A program made the translations under genes and the position numbers. DNA of 64,000 nucleotides from the NCBI GenBank assembly GCA_964636125.1, contig CAZWPX010000012.1, positions 22,760 through 86,759 on the forward strand, given 5' to 3'. This stretch comes from CAJINA01 sp964636125. GTDB taxonomy: Bacteria > Desulfobacterota > Desulfobacteria > Desulfobacterales > CAJINA01. The notes beneath the pieces are model-generated. The model ran no database searches, was not told the origin of the DNA, and saw nothing but the letters and a program-made list of their open reading frames with translations. This document shows, piece by piece, positions 1 to 8,621 of the stretch; the first letter of the stretch is position 1; each line of letters opens with the position of its first letter.

Positions 1-999
1 ATGCAAGACAACGGCTACAACGTGGACTGGAGTGACTATCTGCAACCGGTGCTCTCGTACTATATGGACGCCGGGGGCAACCTCATGTCGATGCCCTTCA
101 ACTCTTCCACGCCGGTCATGTACTACAATGTCGATTTATTCAAAAAAGCCGGCCTGGCGCCTCTCTCCAAGGATACCCCGGTAACCTGGGACCGGTTGGG
201 CGACATGATGAAAACGATCGTTGACTCCGGCGTGCCCGGCGGCATGGTCACCGCCTGGCAATCCTGGACCCAGATTGAAAACTACAGCGCCATTCACAAC
301 ATCCCCTTTGCCTCAAAAAACAACGGGTACCAGGGACTGGACTGTGAACTGCTCATTAATAATGACAAAGTCGTCAACCACATCACGCGCTTAAAAAGCT
401 GGATGTCCGACAAACGCTTCTTTTACGGCGGACAGAAATACCAGGGACCCAAATCCGAATTTCTCGCCCAGAACGCAGCCGTTTATATCGACTCCATCAG
501 CGGCATCGCCAAACTCAAAAAAGCAGTCAAGGATTTTACCTGGGACGTGGCACCACTTCCGGTGGAAAGCTGGATGAAAGCACCCCAGAACACGATCATC
601 GGCGGGGCCTCCAACTGGGTTTTGAAGGGACATAAAAAGGCGGATTATGCCGGTGTGGCTGCCTTTCTGGACTTTCTGGCCAAACCCAAAATGCAGGAAT
701 ACTGGCACATGGAGACCGGCTACTTCCCGATTACCAAAAGCGCCTACCGCAGTTTGAAGGATAAGGGCTACTATGCCAAACAGCCTTACCAGGAAGTCGG
801 CATCAAACAGATGACCCGCCGCGACCCCACGGTCATTTCGCGCGGCCTGCGCCTGGGCTATTTCATCCAGATCCGGAACATCATAAATGAGGAACTGGAA
901 CTGGTGTGGAACGATACCAAGTCTCCCCAGGCGGCTTTGGACAATGCGGTTGAACGCAGCAATGCTCAGCTCCGCCAATTTGAAAAAATCTATCAGTAA
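1..999 (+). CDS. ugpB: ABC transporter periplasmic glycerol-3-phosphate-type binding protein, 5' end outside window
   Basis: This is the periplasmic substrate-binding component of a Ugp-type ABC importer, which in E. coli takes up sn-glycerol-3-phosphate and glycerophosphodiesters. The 332 visible residues match the C-terminal three quarters of UgpB as I remember it: PFNSSTPVMYYN near residue 33, an IENYSAIHNIPFASKNNG-type stretch near 92, APQNTIIGGASNWV near 195 and a C-terminal NEELELVWNDTKSPQAALD. E. coli UgpB is about 438 aa, so roughly 100 residues including the signal peptide lie upstream. The ATG at position 1 is an internal Met, not the start. The gene ends at TAA 997-999 and is followed by a strong hairpin and then the two permease genes. 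No ATPase gene (ugpC) is seen downstream; it may lie upstream or elsewhere. The exact ligand cannot be read from sequence. Confidence 0.9.
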   Translation: MQDNGYNVDWSDYLQPVLSYYMDAGGNLMSMPFNSSTPVMYYNVDLFKKAGLAPLSKDTPVTWDRLGDMMKTIVDSGVPGGMVTAWQSWTQIENYSAIHNIPFASKNNGYQGLDCELLINNDKVVNHITRLKSWMSDKRFFYGGQKYQGPKSEFLAQNAAVYIDSISGIAKLKKAVKDFTWDVAPLPVESWMKAPQNTIIGGASNWVLKGHKKADYAGVAAFLDFLAKPKMQEYWHMETGYFPITKSAYRSLKDKGYYAKQPYQEVGIKQMTRRDPTVISRGLRLGYFIQIRNIINEELELVWNDTKSPQAALDNAVERSNAQLRQFEKIYQ

Positions 1000-1020
1000 T
1001 AAGCGGCTATAAACCGAATG

Positions 1021-1061
1021 AAGTCGTCTTCCCTGTCTGCAATTGAGAGGGGGGACGGCTT
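1021..1061 (+). promoter_or_regulatory. Intercistronic mRNA hairpin between ugpB and ugpA
   Basis: Bases 1021-1033 can pair with 1049-1061 in a 13-bp stem (with some G-U pairs) around a 15-nt loop. Only three T residues follow directly, so it is at best a leaky terminator. Hairpins between a binding-protein gene and its permease genes commonly protect the upstream mRNA and let the binding protein be made in excess, as for malE-malF. That role is inferred here. Confidence 0.6.
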
Positions 1062-1094
1062 TACCTTTAAAGAACAGACCATCGCCCCTGGCCA

Positions 1095-1985
1095 ATGATA
1101 AAACGTTCAATATTTACCAATCGCATCCTGCCCTACCTTTTGATTCTGCCCCAGGTACTGGTAACGCTGACCTTTTTTTACTGGCCGGCCTTCCAGGGGC
1201 TCTACCAGGCCATGATGCGCTCTGACCCCTTCGGGCTGCACAACAAGTTTATCTGGTTTGAAAATTTCATCATACTGTTCAAAGATCCCCTCTACCTGAA
1301 ATCGATTGCCATCACACTCATGTTCAGTGCTGCAGTTGCTGCGGTCTCAATTTCAACGGGCCTGTTTATCGCATCCATGGCCAACCGGGCGCTGCACTTC
1401 AAGGCGGTAATCCGGACATTGCTCATCTGGCCCTATGCTGTGGCCCCGGCCATCTCCGGTATTTTGTGGCTGTTTTTACTGCACCCGTCCTACGGCATTG
1501 TCGCGCTGACCATAAAAGCCTGGTTTGGCACAGACTGGAACCCGGTATTGCGGGGCAGCGACGCGATGATCATGATCATCATGGCCAGCGCCTGGAAACA
1601 AATCAGTTATAATTTTGTCTTTTTCATGGCCGGCCTGCAGGCCGTGCCGCAATCATTGATCGAGGCGGCCGTTATGGATGGGGCCTCTCCGTTTAGACGC
1701 TTCTGGGCGATTACATTTCCCCTCCTGTCGCCCACTTTGTTTTTTGTCACGGTCATGAATTTGATCTATTCATTTTTCGAAACATTCGGGGTGATCCACA
1801 CAGTCACCCAGGGTGGACCGGGGGGCGCCACCAATATCCTGGTTTACAAAGTCTACCAGGATGGATTTATCGGCTTGAATCTGGGTTCATCAGCGGCCCA
1901 GTCAATTGTGTTGATGAGCCTGATTGTGGTCATCACTGTGTTTCAGTTCAAGTACGTGGAACGCAAAGTTCATTATACCGTCTAA
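1095..1985 (+). CDS. ugpA: ABC transporter permease, UgpA type
   Basis: This is an inner-membrane permease of the Ugp importer (MalF/UgpA half of the heterodimer). At 296 aa it matches the 295 aa of E. coli UgpA. The N-terminus begins with a short basic segment and a hydrophobic helix (LPYLLILPQVLVTLTFFYW), and about six hydrophobic segments follow. The cytoplasmic EAA loop that docks the ATPase is visible near residue 190 (EAAVMDGASPFRRFWAITFP). The ATG at 1095 follows the ugpB stop by 95 nt, a space that holds the hairpin. The next permease starts 47 nt after its stop, so the genes form one operon. Confidence 0.9.
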   Translation: MIKRSIFTNRILPYLLILPQVLVTLTFFYWPAFQGLYQAMMRSDPFGLHNKFIWFENFIILFKDPLYLKSIAITLMFSAAVAAVSISTGLFIASMANRALHFKAVIRTLLIWPYAVAPAISGILWLFLLHPSYGIVALTIKAWFGTDWNPVLRGSDAMIMIIMASAWKQISYNFVFFMAGLQAVPQSLIEAAVMDGASPFRRFWAITFPLLSPTLFFVTVMNLIYSFFETFGVIHTVTQGGPGGATNILVYKVYQDGFIGLNLGSSAAQSIVLMSLIVVITVFQFKYVERKVHYTV

Positions 1986-2032
1986 GTACTGATAAGTTTG
2001 AAGTGACCTAAACATGGCAAAGGTAAGGCCGC

Positions 2033-2953
2033 ATGGTTGAAAAAACACCCGTTCTGGACACCCTGACCTACATTTTCCTGGTAACCGGGATTGTGGTTGT
2101 CGGATTTCCCATTATCTATGCCATCATCGCGGCAACCCTGCCCATTGAAGAGGTGTCCCGGGTCCCTATGCCCCTTATTCCCGGTGACCAGTTCTGGGTC
2201 AACATGACGACTGCCTGGGAAAAGGGCAATCTCGGCACAAACCTGACCAACTCCTTTATCATGGCTTCCGGCATCACCCTGGGAAAAATCATTGTCTCCC
2301 TGTTTGGTGCGTTTTCCATTGTTTACTTTGACTACCGCTTGCGGAGTCTGGCATTTGTCTCTGTTTTCTGTACGCTGATGCTACCTGTGGAAGTTCGCAT
2401 CCTGCCAACCTACGAGATGGCAGCCAACCTGTTCGGACCCCTGCAGGCCATTGTCACGTTCCTGCACTTGGATGGTTTGATTGGCTGGTTCGCCGGACAC
2501 GAGATTGATATCAGTTTAGAGTGGAGCCTGCTGGATTCCTATCCAGGGTTGATCCTGCCCCTGGTGGCGTCGGCTACCTGTACTTTTCTATTCCGCCAGT
2601 TTTTTTTGACCATTCCTGAAGAGTTGTGTGAGGCTGCCAAGATGGACGGCGCTTCCGCCATGACTTTTTTCTGGCGTATCCTGCTACCCCTGTCCAAAAC
2701 GAATATCGCCGCACTCGTGGTCATCGAATTCGTGTATGGGTGGAACCAGTATCTCTGGCCCCTGCTCATCACCACAAACCCGGATATGATGACCGCGGTT
2801 ATCGGCCTGCAGAACCTGATTCCCCAGGCGGACGATCTTCCGTTCTGGAACGTGGCCATGGCCGGCTCTTTAATTGTAATGCTCCCGCCGATCCTGGTGG
2901 TCCTGGCCATGCAGCGCTGGTTTGTCAAGGGCCTGGTCGAAAGGGAAAAATAG
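2033..2953 (+). CDS. ugpE: ABC transporter permease, UgpE type
   Basis: This is the second inner-membrane permease (MalG/UgpE type), the partner of the upstream UgpA. At 306 aa it is slightly longer than E. coli UgpE (281 aa). An N-terminal helix (TYIFLVTGIVVVGFPIIYAI) is followed by five more hydrophobic segments and an EAA loop near residue 202 (EAAKMDGASAMTFFWRILLP). A periplasmic stretch around residues 140-170 (LHLDGLIGWFAGHEIDISLE) looks longer than usual and may explain the extra length. The TAG stop at 2951-2953 is 18 nt before the next ATG, so the glycerol-1-phosphate-dehydrogenase-like gene is very likely co-transcribed. Confidence 0.88.
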   Translation: MVEKTPVLDTLTYIFLVTGIVVVGFPIIYAIIAATLPIEEVSRVPMPLIPGDQFWVNMTTAWEKGNLGTNLTNSFIMASGITLGKIIVSLFGAFSIVYFDYRLRSLAFVSVFCTLMLPVEVRILPTYEMAANLFGPLQAIVTFLHLDGLIGWFAGHEIDISLEWSLLDSYPGLILPLVASATCTFLFRQFFLTIPEELCEAAKMDGASAMTFFWRILLPLSKTNIAALVVIEFVYGWNQYLWPLLITTNPDMMTAVIGLQNLIPQADDLPFWNVAMAGSLIVMLPPILVVLAMQRWFVKGLVEREK

Positions 2954-2971
2954 CCATCACGGCTTTGAAAA

Positions 2972-4306
2972 ATGAATCCTGATGCCCTAAAAAACACACA
3001 GCTTGTGGACCCGGAAGATTACGGGACGCTTTGCTCCTGCGGCAAGCCCCATCCTGTGTATTCCATGCGCCTGGCAGAAGGCAGCCGGGCTTATGAGGCC
3101 CTGGCCAAAGCGTGTCTCCGGGCTGCCGCCGACAAACCGATCCTGCTGATAGATGACGTACATACCCACGCCGCAGCTGGATCTACCATATTAAAATTAT
3201 TTGATAAATACATCATCCAGCACCACTGGTGCAACCTTCCGGACCAGGTTCATGCCAGTGCCCGGGTGGTGGACCTGGCGGCCCAGGCGGCAGCCGGCCA
3301 CAGCCTCATCGTCGCCGTGGGTGCCGGCACCATTAATGATATCGGCAAGTATACCGCCACCCGGCTGGACATCCCCTACTGGACAGTCCCGACGGCACCC
3401 TCCATGAACGGCTACACCTCGTCAATTGCCGCCATCGAGATAGACGGCGTCAAACGCACCCTGCCAGCCAAACCGCCGGAGAGAATTTACGCGGACCCCC
3501 AGGTCATTGTGGCCGCTCCCGGCCGGCTACGCCAATCCGGGTTTTGTGACATCCTCGCCAAATCCGTATCGGACCTTGACTGGCAGTGTGAATCCCTGCT
3601 GTTTCAGGGCACCCACTGCACATTGCCCGGTGCCCTCGTTTCCGCCACTGAAACAAGCTACATTGACAAACCTGAGAAAATAAACAGCGGTGATCGTGCG
3701 GCTGTTATGGGACTTTTTAAAAGCCTCCTGGTTTCAGGCGTTTCCATGAGCCTGGCCGGGTCCAGCGCCCCGGCTTCCGGAGGCGAGCACCTGTTCTCCC
3801 ATTTCCTGGACATGCGTGAAAATATCACCGGTCGCAAACCCGAACTGCACGGCCTCCAAGTGGCTGCCGGCATCATATTGTCTGCCATGTGTTACCGGCT
3901 CTTGGCCCGAGTTGAGCTGCAAACCCTCACAATGGACGCGCGCGCGATCATTGATTCTGATGCCCGACGCATTGCCGGGGCCTGGGGGGCCGCAGCACCC
4001 GCAATTGAAAAACAATTTGCCGGCAAGGCCAATCGCCTTACGGCGTTTGACACCCTCTTGCCGGCCAACTGGCCGCACATGAAGGCGGTATTCACCCGCT
4101 GCCGCTCACCCGAACACTATCTGGAATTGATACGCCGCACAGGCTACCCGCTGACGCTGGAAGCGCTCAATCTGTCGGCCGCTGAATTCCGGCTGGCCGC
4201 CGAAACCGGCCGTACCATCCGGGATCGCATTACCGTACTTGACCTGGCGGCCCACACAGGGGTCCTTGTGACAGCGACCCAAAAAACACTCGAACTGTTA
4301 GCCTGA
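2972..4306 (+). CDS. sn-glycerol-1-phosphate dehydrogenase family protein (AraM/EgsA-like)
   Basis: This is a 444-aa member of the iron-type alcohol dehydrogenase/glycerol dehydrogenase superfamily, closest in motif pattern to G1P dehydrogenases (DHAP + NAD(P)H to sn-glycerol-1-phosphate). The nucleotide-binding GAGTINDIGKYTA motif is near residue 117 and PTAPSMNGYTSS near 142. The predicted metal ligands are all present: D193 (in GFCDILAKSVSD), H273 (in SGGEHLFSH) and H293 (in ELHGLQVAAG). AraM and EgsA make the backbone of archaeal-type ether lipids or related products. Here the gene sits 18 nt after ugpE and 11 nt before a PLP lyase, which suggests metabolism of the imported compound instead. 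Direction and exact substrate are unknown. An alternative is another polyol-phosphate or hydroxy-phosphonate dehydrogenase of the same family. Confidence 0.75.
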   Translation: MNPDALKNTQLVDPEDYGTLCSCGKPHPVYSMRLAEGSRAYEALAKACLRAAADKPILLIDDVHTHAAAGSTILKLFDKYIIQHHWCNLPDQVHASARVVDLAAQAAAGHSLIVAVGAGTINDIGKYTATRLDIPYWTVPTAPSMNGYTSSIAAIEIDGVKRTLPAKPPERIYADPQVIVAAPGRLRQSGFCDILAKSVSDLDWQCESLLFQGTHCTLPGALVSATETSYIDKPEKINSGDRAAVMGLFKSLLVSGVSMSLAGSSAPASGGEHLFSHFLDMRENITGRKPELHGLQVAAGIILSAMCYRLLARVELQTLTMDARAIIDSDARRIAGAWGAAAPAIEKQFAGKANRLTAFDTLLPANWPHMKAVFTRCRSPEHYLELIRRTGYPLTLEALNLSAAEFRLAAETGRTIRDRITVLDLAAHTGVLVTATQKTLELLA

Positions 4307-4317
4307 GGAGGCCCAGG

Positions 4318-5538
4318 ATGATAGATTATAATCCCGAACAGAAAATGTGGGACGTCCGCCGGGAATTCGGCGAGCACGGCGGCGTGACGCCCTCCATCTC
4401 GCGCTCATCCACCTTCACCGTCCTGGAACCCGGAACGATGCCGGAAATATTCGAAGGCCTCCGGGGACCGGAAAAAGGCGGCTGCTTCCTGTACAGTCGC
4501 CATTTCAACCCAACCCTGGACGTACTTGGCCGGTACCTGGCCGCGCTGGAAGGCACCGAAAAGGCCATCTGCACAGCCAGCGGCATGTCTGCCATCGCCT
4601 GCACCCTCTTGCAACTGTGCGCGCAGGGCAGCCACATTGTCTCCAGCAGCACCATCTATGGCGGGACGCACGCGCTGCTTGACAAAACCCTCCCCCAGAT
4701 GGGGATCCAGACAACTTTTGTGCCGCCCGAAAGCCTGACTGCCTTTGAACGCGCTATCACACCTGATACCCGGGTCATTTATACGGAAACCATCGGCAAC
4801 CCGACCTTAACCGTCGCCGATATTCCGGCGCTGGCGGATCTGGCACACGCTCACAATATTACCCTGGTGGTGGACAACACCTTTTCGCCGGTGATGATTT
4901 CCCCGGCCAGGCTGGGCGCGGATGTCGTGGTCCACTCCATGACCAAATTCATCAACGGTGCCAGCGACGTCATCGCCGGGGCAGTCTGTGCCAGCGAAGA
5001 GTTCGCCTATCGACTCATGGACCTGCATACTGGCCGGGTAATGCTGCTGGGCCCCACCATGGACGCCAGGGTGGCCTTCGACCTCATCCAGAGGCTGCCA
5101 CACCTGCCCATAAGGATGCGGGAGCACGGCCGTCGGGCCATGGTACTTGCCCAGCGCCTGGCTGAACTGGGTGCCCCTGTTGTCTATCCCGGTCTTGCCA
5201 ACCATCCCCAGCATCTGTTGATAACCGCAATGATGAACCGGGGCTATGGTTACGGCGGCATGCTGACGCTCGACTGTCAAACCCGGCAGAGTGCTGAAAA
5301 CCTGATGTCCATCCTCCAGAACCGTGAACGTTTTGGTTATATCGCGGTGTCGCTGGGATACTACGACACCCTGATGTCCTGTTCCGGATCGTCCACCTCG
5401 TCTGAAATCGCACCCGAGGACCAGGACCGGATGGGACTCAGCCCGGGCCTGCTGAGGGTAGCGGTGGGGTACACCGGCAGTCTGGAAGACCGCCTGGAAC
5501 AACTGGAAAGGGCTGTGGCCTCGGCGGGACTGATTTAG
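4318..5538 (+). CDS. Cys/Met-metabolism PLP-dependent enzyme (methionine gamma-lyase / cystathionine gamma-synthase family)
   Basis: This is a 406-aa fold-type I PLP enzyme. The Schiff-base lysine is K210 in VVHSMTKFINGASD, preceded by the PLP-binding aspartate in LVVDNTFSPV near residue 186. The substrate/PLP contacts YSRHFNPTLDVL and TASGMSAIACTL also fit the family. Family members cleave or form gamma C-S bonds (methionine gamma-lyase, cystathionine gamma-synthase, O-acetylhomoserine sulfhydrylase), and the sequence alone does not decide among them. A perfect AGGAGG ribosome site lies just before the ATG, overlapping the end of the upstream gene (gap 11 nt), so translation is probably coupled. 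Its place at the end of a Ugp transporter operon is unusual. Confidence 0.8.
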   Translation: MIDYNPEQKMWDVRREFGEHGGVTPSISRSSTFTVLEPGTMPEIFEGLRGPEKGGCFLYSRHFNPTLDVLGRYLAALEGTEKAICTASGMSAIACTLLQLCAQGSHIVSSSTIYGGTHALLDKTLPQMGIQTTFVPPESLTAFERAITPDTRVIYTETIGNPTLTVADIPALADLAHAHNITLVVDNTFSPVMISPARLGADVVVHSMTKFINGASDVIAGAVCASEEFAYRLMDLHTGRVMLLGPTMDARVAFDLIQRLPHLPIRMREHGRRAMVLAQRLAELGAPVVYPGLANHPQHLLITAMMNRGYGYGGMLTLDCQTRQSAENLMSILQNRERFGYIAVSLGYYDTLMSCSGSSTSSEIAPEDQDRMGLSPGLLRVAVGYTGSLEDRLEQLERAVASAGLI

Positions 5539-5646
5539 GGCCCGAGGGCCAGGCAACAGGTTGCCAGAAGGACATGGCCGACCAATATTGAACCACACGG
5601 AAAAACCTGACCTTCTGTGAATCAAAGGCAAAAGGTTGAACAGTAG

Positions 5647-8535
5647 ATGGCAACCCCAGACAAGTCCGATAAAAACCGTCAGCCCGACAACGACACCCCG
5701 GCTTACAGCAGCCGCATCCTCCGAGTCTATCTTGATTACCTGCGGCGGCATTACCCCGATATCCATCCCGAGGACATTTTTGAACCGGCAGGAATCAAAC
5801 CGGCCGAGGTTGATGACCCCGGCTTCTGGTACAGCCAGGTCCAGGCCAACTTGATGCATGCCCGCATGGTTACAAAAACCGGAGATCCGCAGATATCCAC
5901 AGCCGCCGGCCGTTTTGCGGCCCGTTCAAAAAGTGTGGGCAAAATCAGGCAATTCATCCTTGCGATTGTTACGCCCGCCGTTGTTTTTCGGCGGGCTGAA
6001 AAACTCCACCGCCTGATGAGCCGGGGCGCCACCCTCAAGATAGAACCCCTGGGACCGCTTAAAACCAAAATCACAGCCAGCCCTGTGGCTGGCATTGATG
6101 AAGCCCCCTTTCAATGTGAAAATCGCCTGGGGATTCTGGAAGGCCTAGCGGGCCTGCTCAAGAACCGTTCTGCCCGAGTGATTCATACGGAATGCCGACA
6201 TGCCGGAGGTCGCCATTGCGTGTACATGGTCAGTTGGAAACCTTCACTCACGTTTACGCTGAAAAAGACGAAGCATCTTGTCGGAATCGGATCGGGGCTA
6301 TTGGCCGCGGGGCTCTTTTTTGGCCTCCCGTTGCAGGCCTGGGGAGTTTCGGTGGCGGCCCTTGCGGTTCTCTCCCTGGCCGTTGCATTATTGAGCGATC
6401 ATTTCGAAATTCAGGCATTAAAGACCACACTTGAAGACTACGCAGTCCGCATCGAAGAACCTCATGCCGACTCGGATCTGATGTACAACAATGCGCTGCT
6501 GGTTCAAAAACTCGGCCAGGAAACAGCTAAGGTTTTTGATCTCAAGCAGTATTTAATTACGGTCATGGCGGTAATCAAAACGCGGCTGGGGTTTGACCGC
6601 GGGGCAATCTTGCTGCTGAACCACACCAGTGGGCGAATCAAACTGGAAGCCGAATTCGGGTACAATCAAGCCGAACAGGCCCTCCTGAACGGGGCGGCAG
6701 GCCACCTGGATCAAAGTCACCCTGAACGTTTTGCGGCCACCTTGCTGGAAAAACGGCAATCAATCCTGGTCAATGACCTGGCCTCCGTTTCCGTAAAAGT
6801 GCCTTCCCGGAGTGTGGCATTCGCGCGCCTGCTGGGATCCCACTCCTTTATCTGTGTTCCGGTCATTTTTGACGACGAGCCACTGGGAATCCTGCTGCTG
6901 GACCACAAAACCCTGAAAAGGAACTACTATCAGAGCGATGTGAATTTCCTTGAAGGCATTGCCGGGCAGATCGCCACCAGCATCATCAACATCCGGTCTT
7001 TCAGCCGACTGCGGGAAAGCGAAGAAAAATTCAGGCTGGTTTTCGAAACCAGTCCGGATGCCTTTGCACTGAACCGTTACGACGATGGTACCTATGTGGA
7101 TGTCAATGAGGGGTTCTTATCCATGACTGGATACACGCGGGAAGAGTTGCTGGGCAACTCTCCGGTAGACCTGGGAATCTGGGAATCCAGCAGTGACCGC
7201 AGACATGTCTCGCTTGAAATCGGCCGTCAAGGTAATATCGACCGTTATGAAACCCGTTTCCGGCTTAAAGGCAACCGCCTGATTATCGGTCAGATTTCCG
7301 CCACAATCGTCCTGTTTGACCAGCAAAAGCATGTCTTCTCAATCACCCGCGACATAACAGAAATCCGGCGGATGGAAGCCGAGACAAAGAAGTTGGAAGC
7401 CCAGGTACGGCACAGCGCCAAGATGGAATCCATCGGAACCCTCGCCGGAGGTATATCACATGATTTCAACAACTTGATGATGGGCATCCAGGGTAACATC
7501 GAGGTGTTGATGCAAACCGCAGAACCGACCGGTGATATTTTCAGGCGACTCAAAAACATTGAACAACACATCGCAAGCGGCGCCCAACTCACCCGACAAC
7601 TGCTCGGATTTGCCCAGGCTGGCAAATACGATGTCCGCGCCACCGACCTGAACGCCCTGACCAGCCGCACAACCCGCATGTTTGCACGCACCAAGAAAGA
7701 ACTGACCATGACCCTGCAGCCGGCTGAAAACATCTGGGCTGTAGAGGTCGATCAAAGCCAGATCGAACAGGTGCTCCTGAATCTATTTGTCAACGCCTGG
7801 CAAGCCATGCCCGACGGTGGGAAGATTAGCGTCCACCTTAAAAACAGTCAGGTAAATCCGGAAAAGGCCCGCTTGCTGGGTGTGCTCCCGGGGCCCTTTG
7901 TGTTGATAACAGTCACTGATAGCGGCGAAGGCATGGATGCCGAAACCCTGGAGAAAATATTCGATCCTTTTTTCACCACCAAAGAAATGGGCCGGGGCAC
8001 CGGCCTGGGGCTGGCGTCGGCGTACGGCATCCTTCAAAATCATGGCGGCTCCCTCAAAGTTAAAAGCCGCAAAGGATGTGGGGCGACCTTCTACATCTAT
8101 GTCCCGGCCTCCGGGGAGAAGGCAGACCGTGCCCCCCAGCGAGACCTGCCCGTTGAGAAAGGATCCGGCAACATACTCCTGGTGGATGATGAGCAGATGA
8201 TTTTGGATGTGGCCCGGGAGTTGCTGGAACACCTTGGCTACAGCGTGTTGACGGCCGGCAGCGGCCAGGCGGCCATCGAACTGGCAACCCGGGAGCACAA
8301 AAACATTGACCTTGTCATACTGGACCTTATAATGCCCGGGAAAGGCGGCGGTGAGACATTTGATGATTTAAGAGTGGTTGCCCCCGGGATGAAAATCCTG
8401 CTGTCCAGCGGATACGCCCTGGAAGGAGAAGCCGCCGAAATCCTGGACCGCGGGTGCAACGGGTTTATCCAGAAACCCTTTACCCTGAAAGACCTGTCAG
8501 CCAAAATCAGGACCGTGATGAATTCTGGAGGCTGA
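5647..8535 (+). CDS. Hybrid sensor histidine kinase with V4R-like, GAF, PAS and receiver domains
   Basis: This 962-aa signalling protein has, in order: an N-terminal V4R-like small-molecule sensor domain to about residue 198, with a CRHAGGRHCVY pair of cysteines near 183-189; two closely spaced hydrophobic segments (about 210-253); a GAF domain (about 285-455); a PAS domain (about 457-578); a HisKA domain with phospho-acceptor H605 in GGISHDFNN; a HATPase with DSGEGMD and GRGTGLGLAS (about 700-830); and a receiver domain with phospho-acceptor D893 in VILDLIMPG. It should phosphorylate itself and pass the phosphate to its own receiver. No separate output regulator lies next to it. The ATG at 5647 is 108 nt after the PLP gene, so it may be transcribed independently. 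The ligand of the V4R-like domain is unknown. Confidence 0.9.
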   Translation: MATPDKSDKNRQPDNDTPAYSSRILRVYLDYLRRHYPDIHPEDIFEPAGIKPAEVDDPGFWYSQVQANLMHARMVTKTGDPQISTAAGRFAARSKSVGKIRQFILAIVTPAVVFRRAEKLHRLMSRGATLKIEPLGPLKTKITASPVAGIDEAPFQCENRLGILEGLAGLLKNRSARVIHTECRHAGGRHCVYMVSWKPSLTFTLKKTKHLVGIGSGLLAAGLFFGLPLQAWGVSVAALAVLSLAVALLSDHFEIQALKTTLEDYAVRIEEPHADSDLMYNNALLVQKLGQETAKVFDLKQYLITVMAVIKTRLGFDRGAILLLNHTSGRIKLEAEFGYNQAEQALLNGAAGHLDQSHPERFAATLLEKRQSILVNDLASVSVKVPSRSVAFARLLGSHSFICVPVIFDDEPLGILLLDHKTLKRNYYQSDVNFLEGIAGQIATSIINIRSFSRLRESEEKFRLVFETSPDAFALNRYDDGTYVDVNEGFLSMTGYTREELLGNSPVDLGIWESSSDRRHVSLEIGRQGNIDRYETRFRLKGNRLIIGQISATIVLFDQQKHVFSITRDITEIRRMEAETKKLEAQVRHSAKMESIGTLAGGISHDFNNLMMGIQGNIEVLMQTAEPTGDIFRRLKNIEQHIASGAQLTRQLLGFAQAGKYDVRATDLNALTSRTTRMFARTKKELTMTLQPAENIWAVEVDQSQIEQVLLNLFVNAWQAMPDGGKISVHLKNSQVNPEKARLLGVLPGPFVLITVTDSGEGMDAETLEKIFDPFFTTKEMGRGTGLGLASAYGILQNHGGSLKVKSRKGCGATFYIYVPASGEKADRAPQRDLPVEKGSGNILLVDDEQMILDVARELLEHLGYSVLTAGSGQAAIELATREHKNIDLVILDLIMPGKGGGETFDDLRVVAPGMKILLSSGYALEGEAAEILDRGCNGFIQKPFTLKDLSAKIRTVMNSGG

Positions 8536-8621
8536 AGTCTGGTGGGTTCATTTTATCAAAAGCAGGTTGCATGGGGTGCGGCCGCTGGAAATCAATCCTA
8601 ATACACAGGAGTAACTCAACT

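Noticed and set aside
5539..5646. Terminator after the PLP gene
   Set aside because: A small GGCAAC/GTTGCC palindrome is present but has a 2-nt loop and no T run.
4807..5859. 350-aa minus-strand open frame opposite the PLP gene
   Set aside because: Shadow of the well-supported plus-strand coding sequence; composition is low in typical motifs and no ribosome site is seen.
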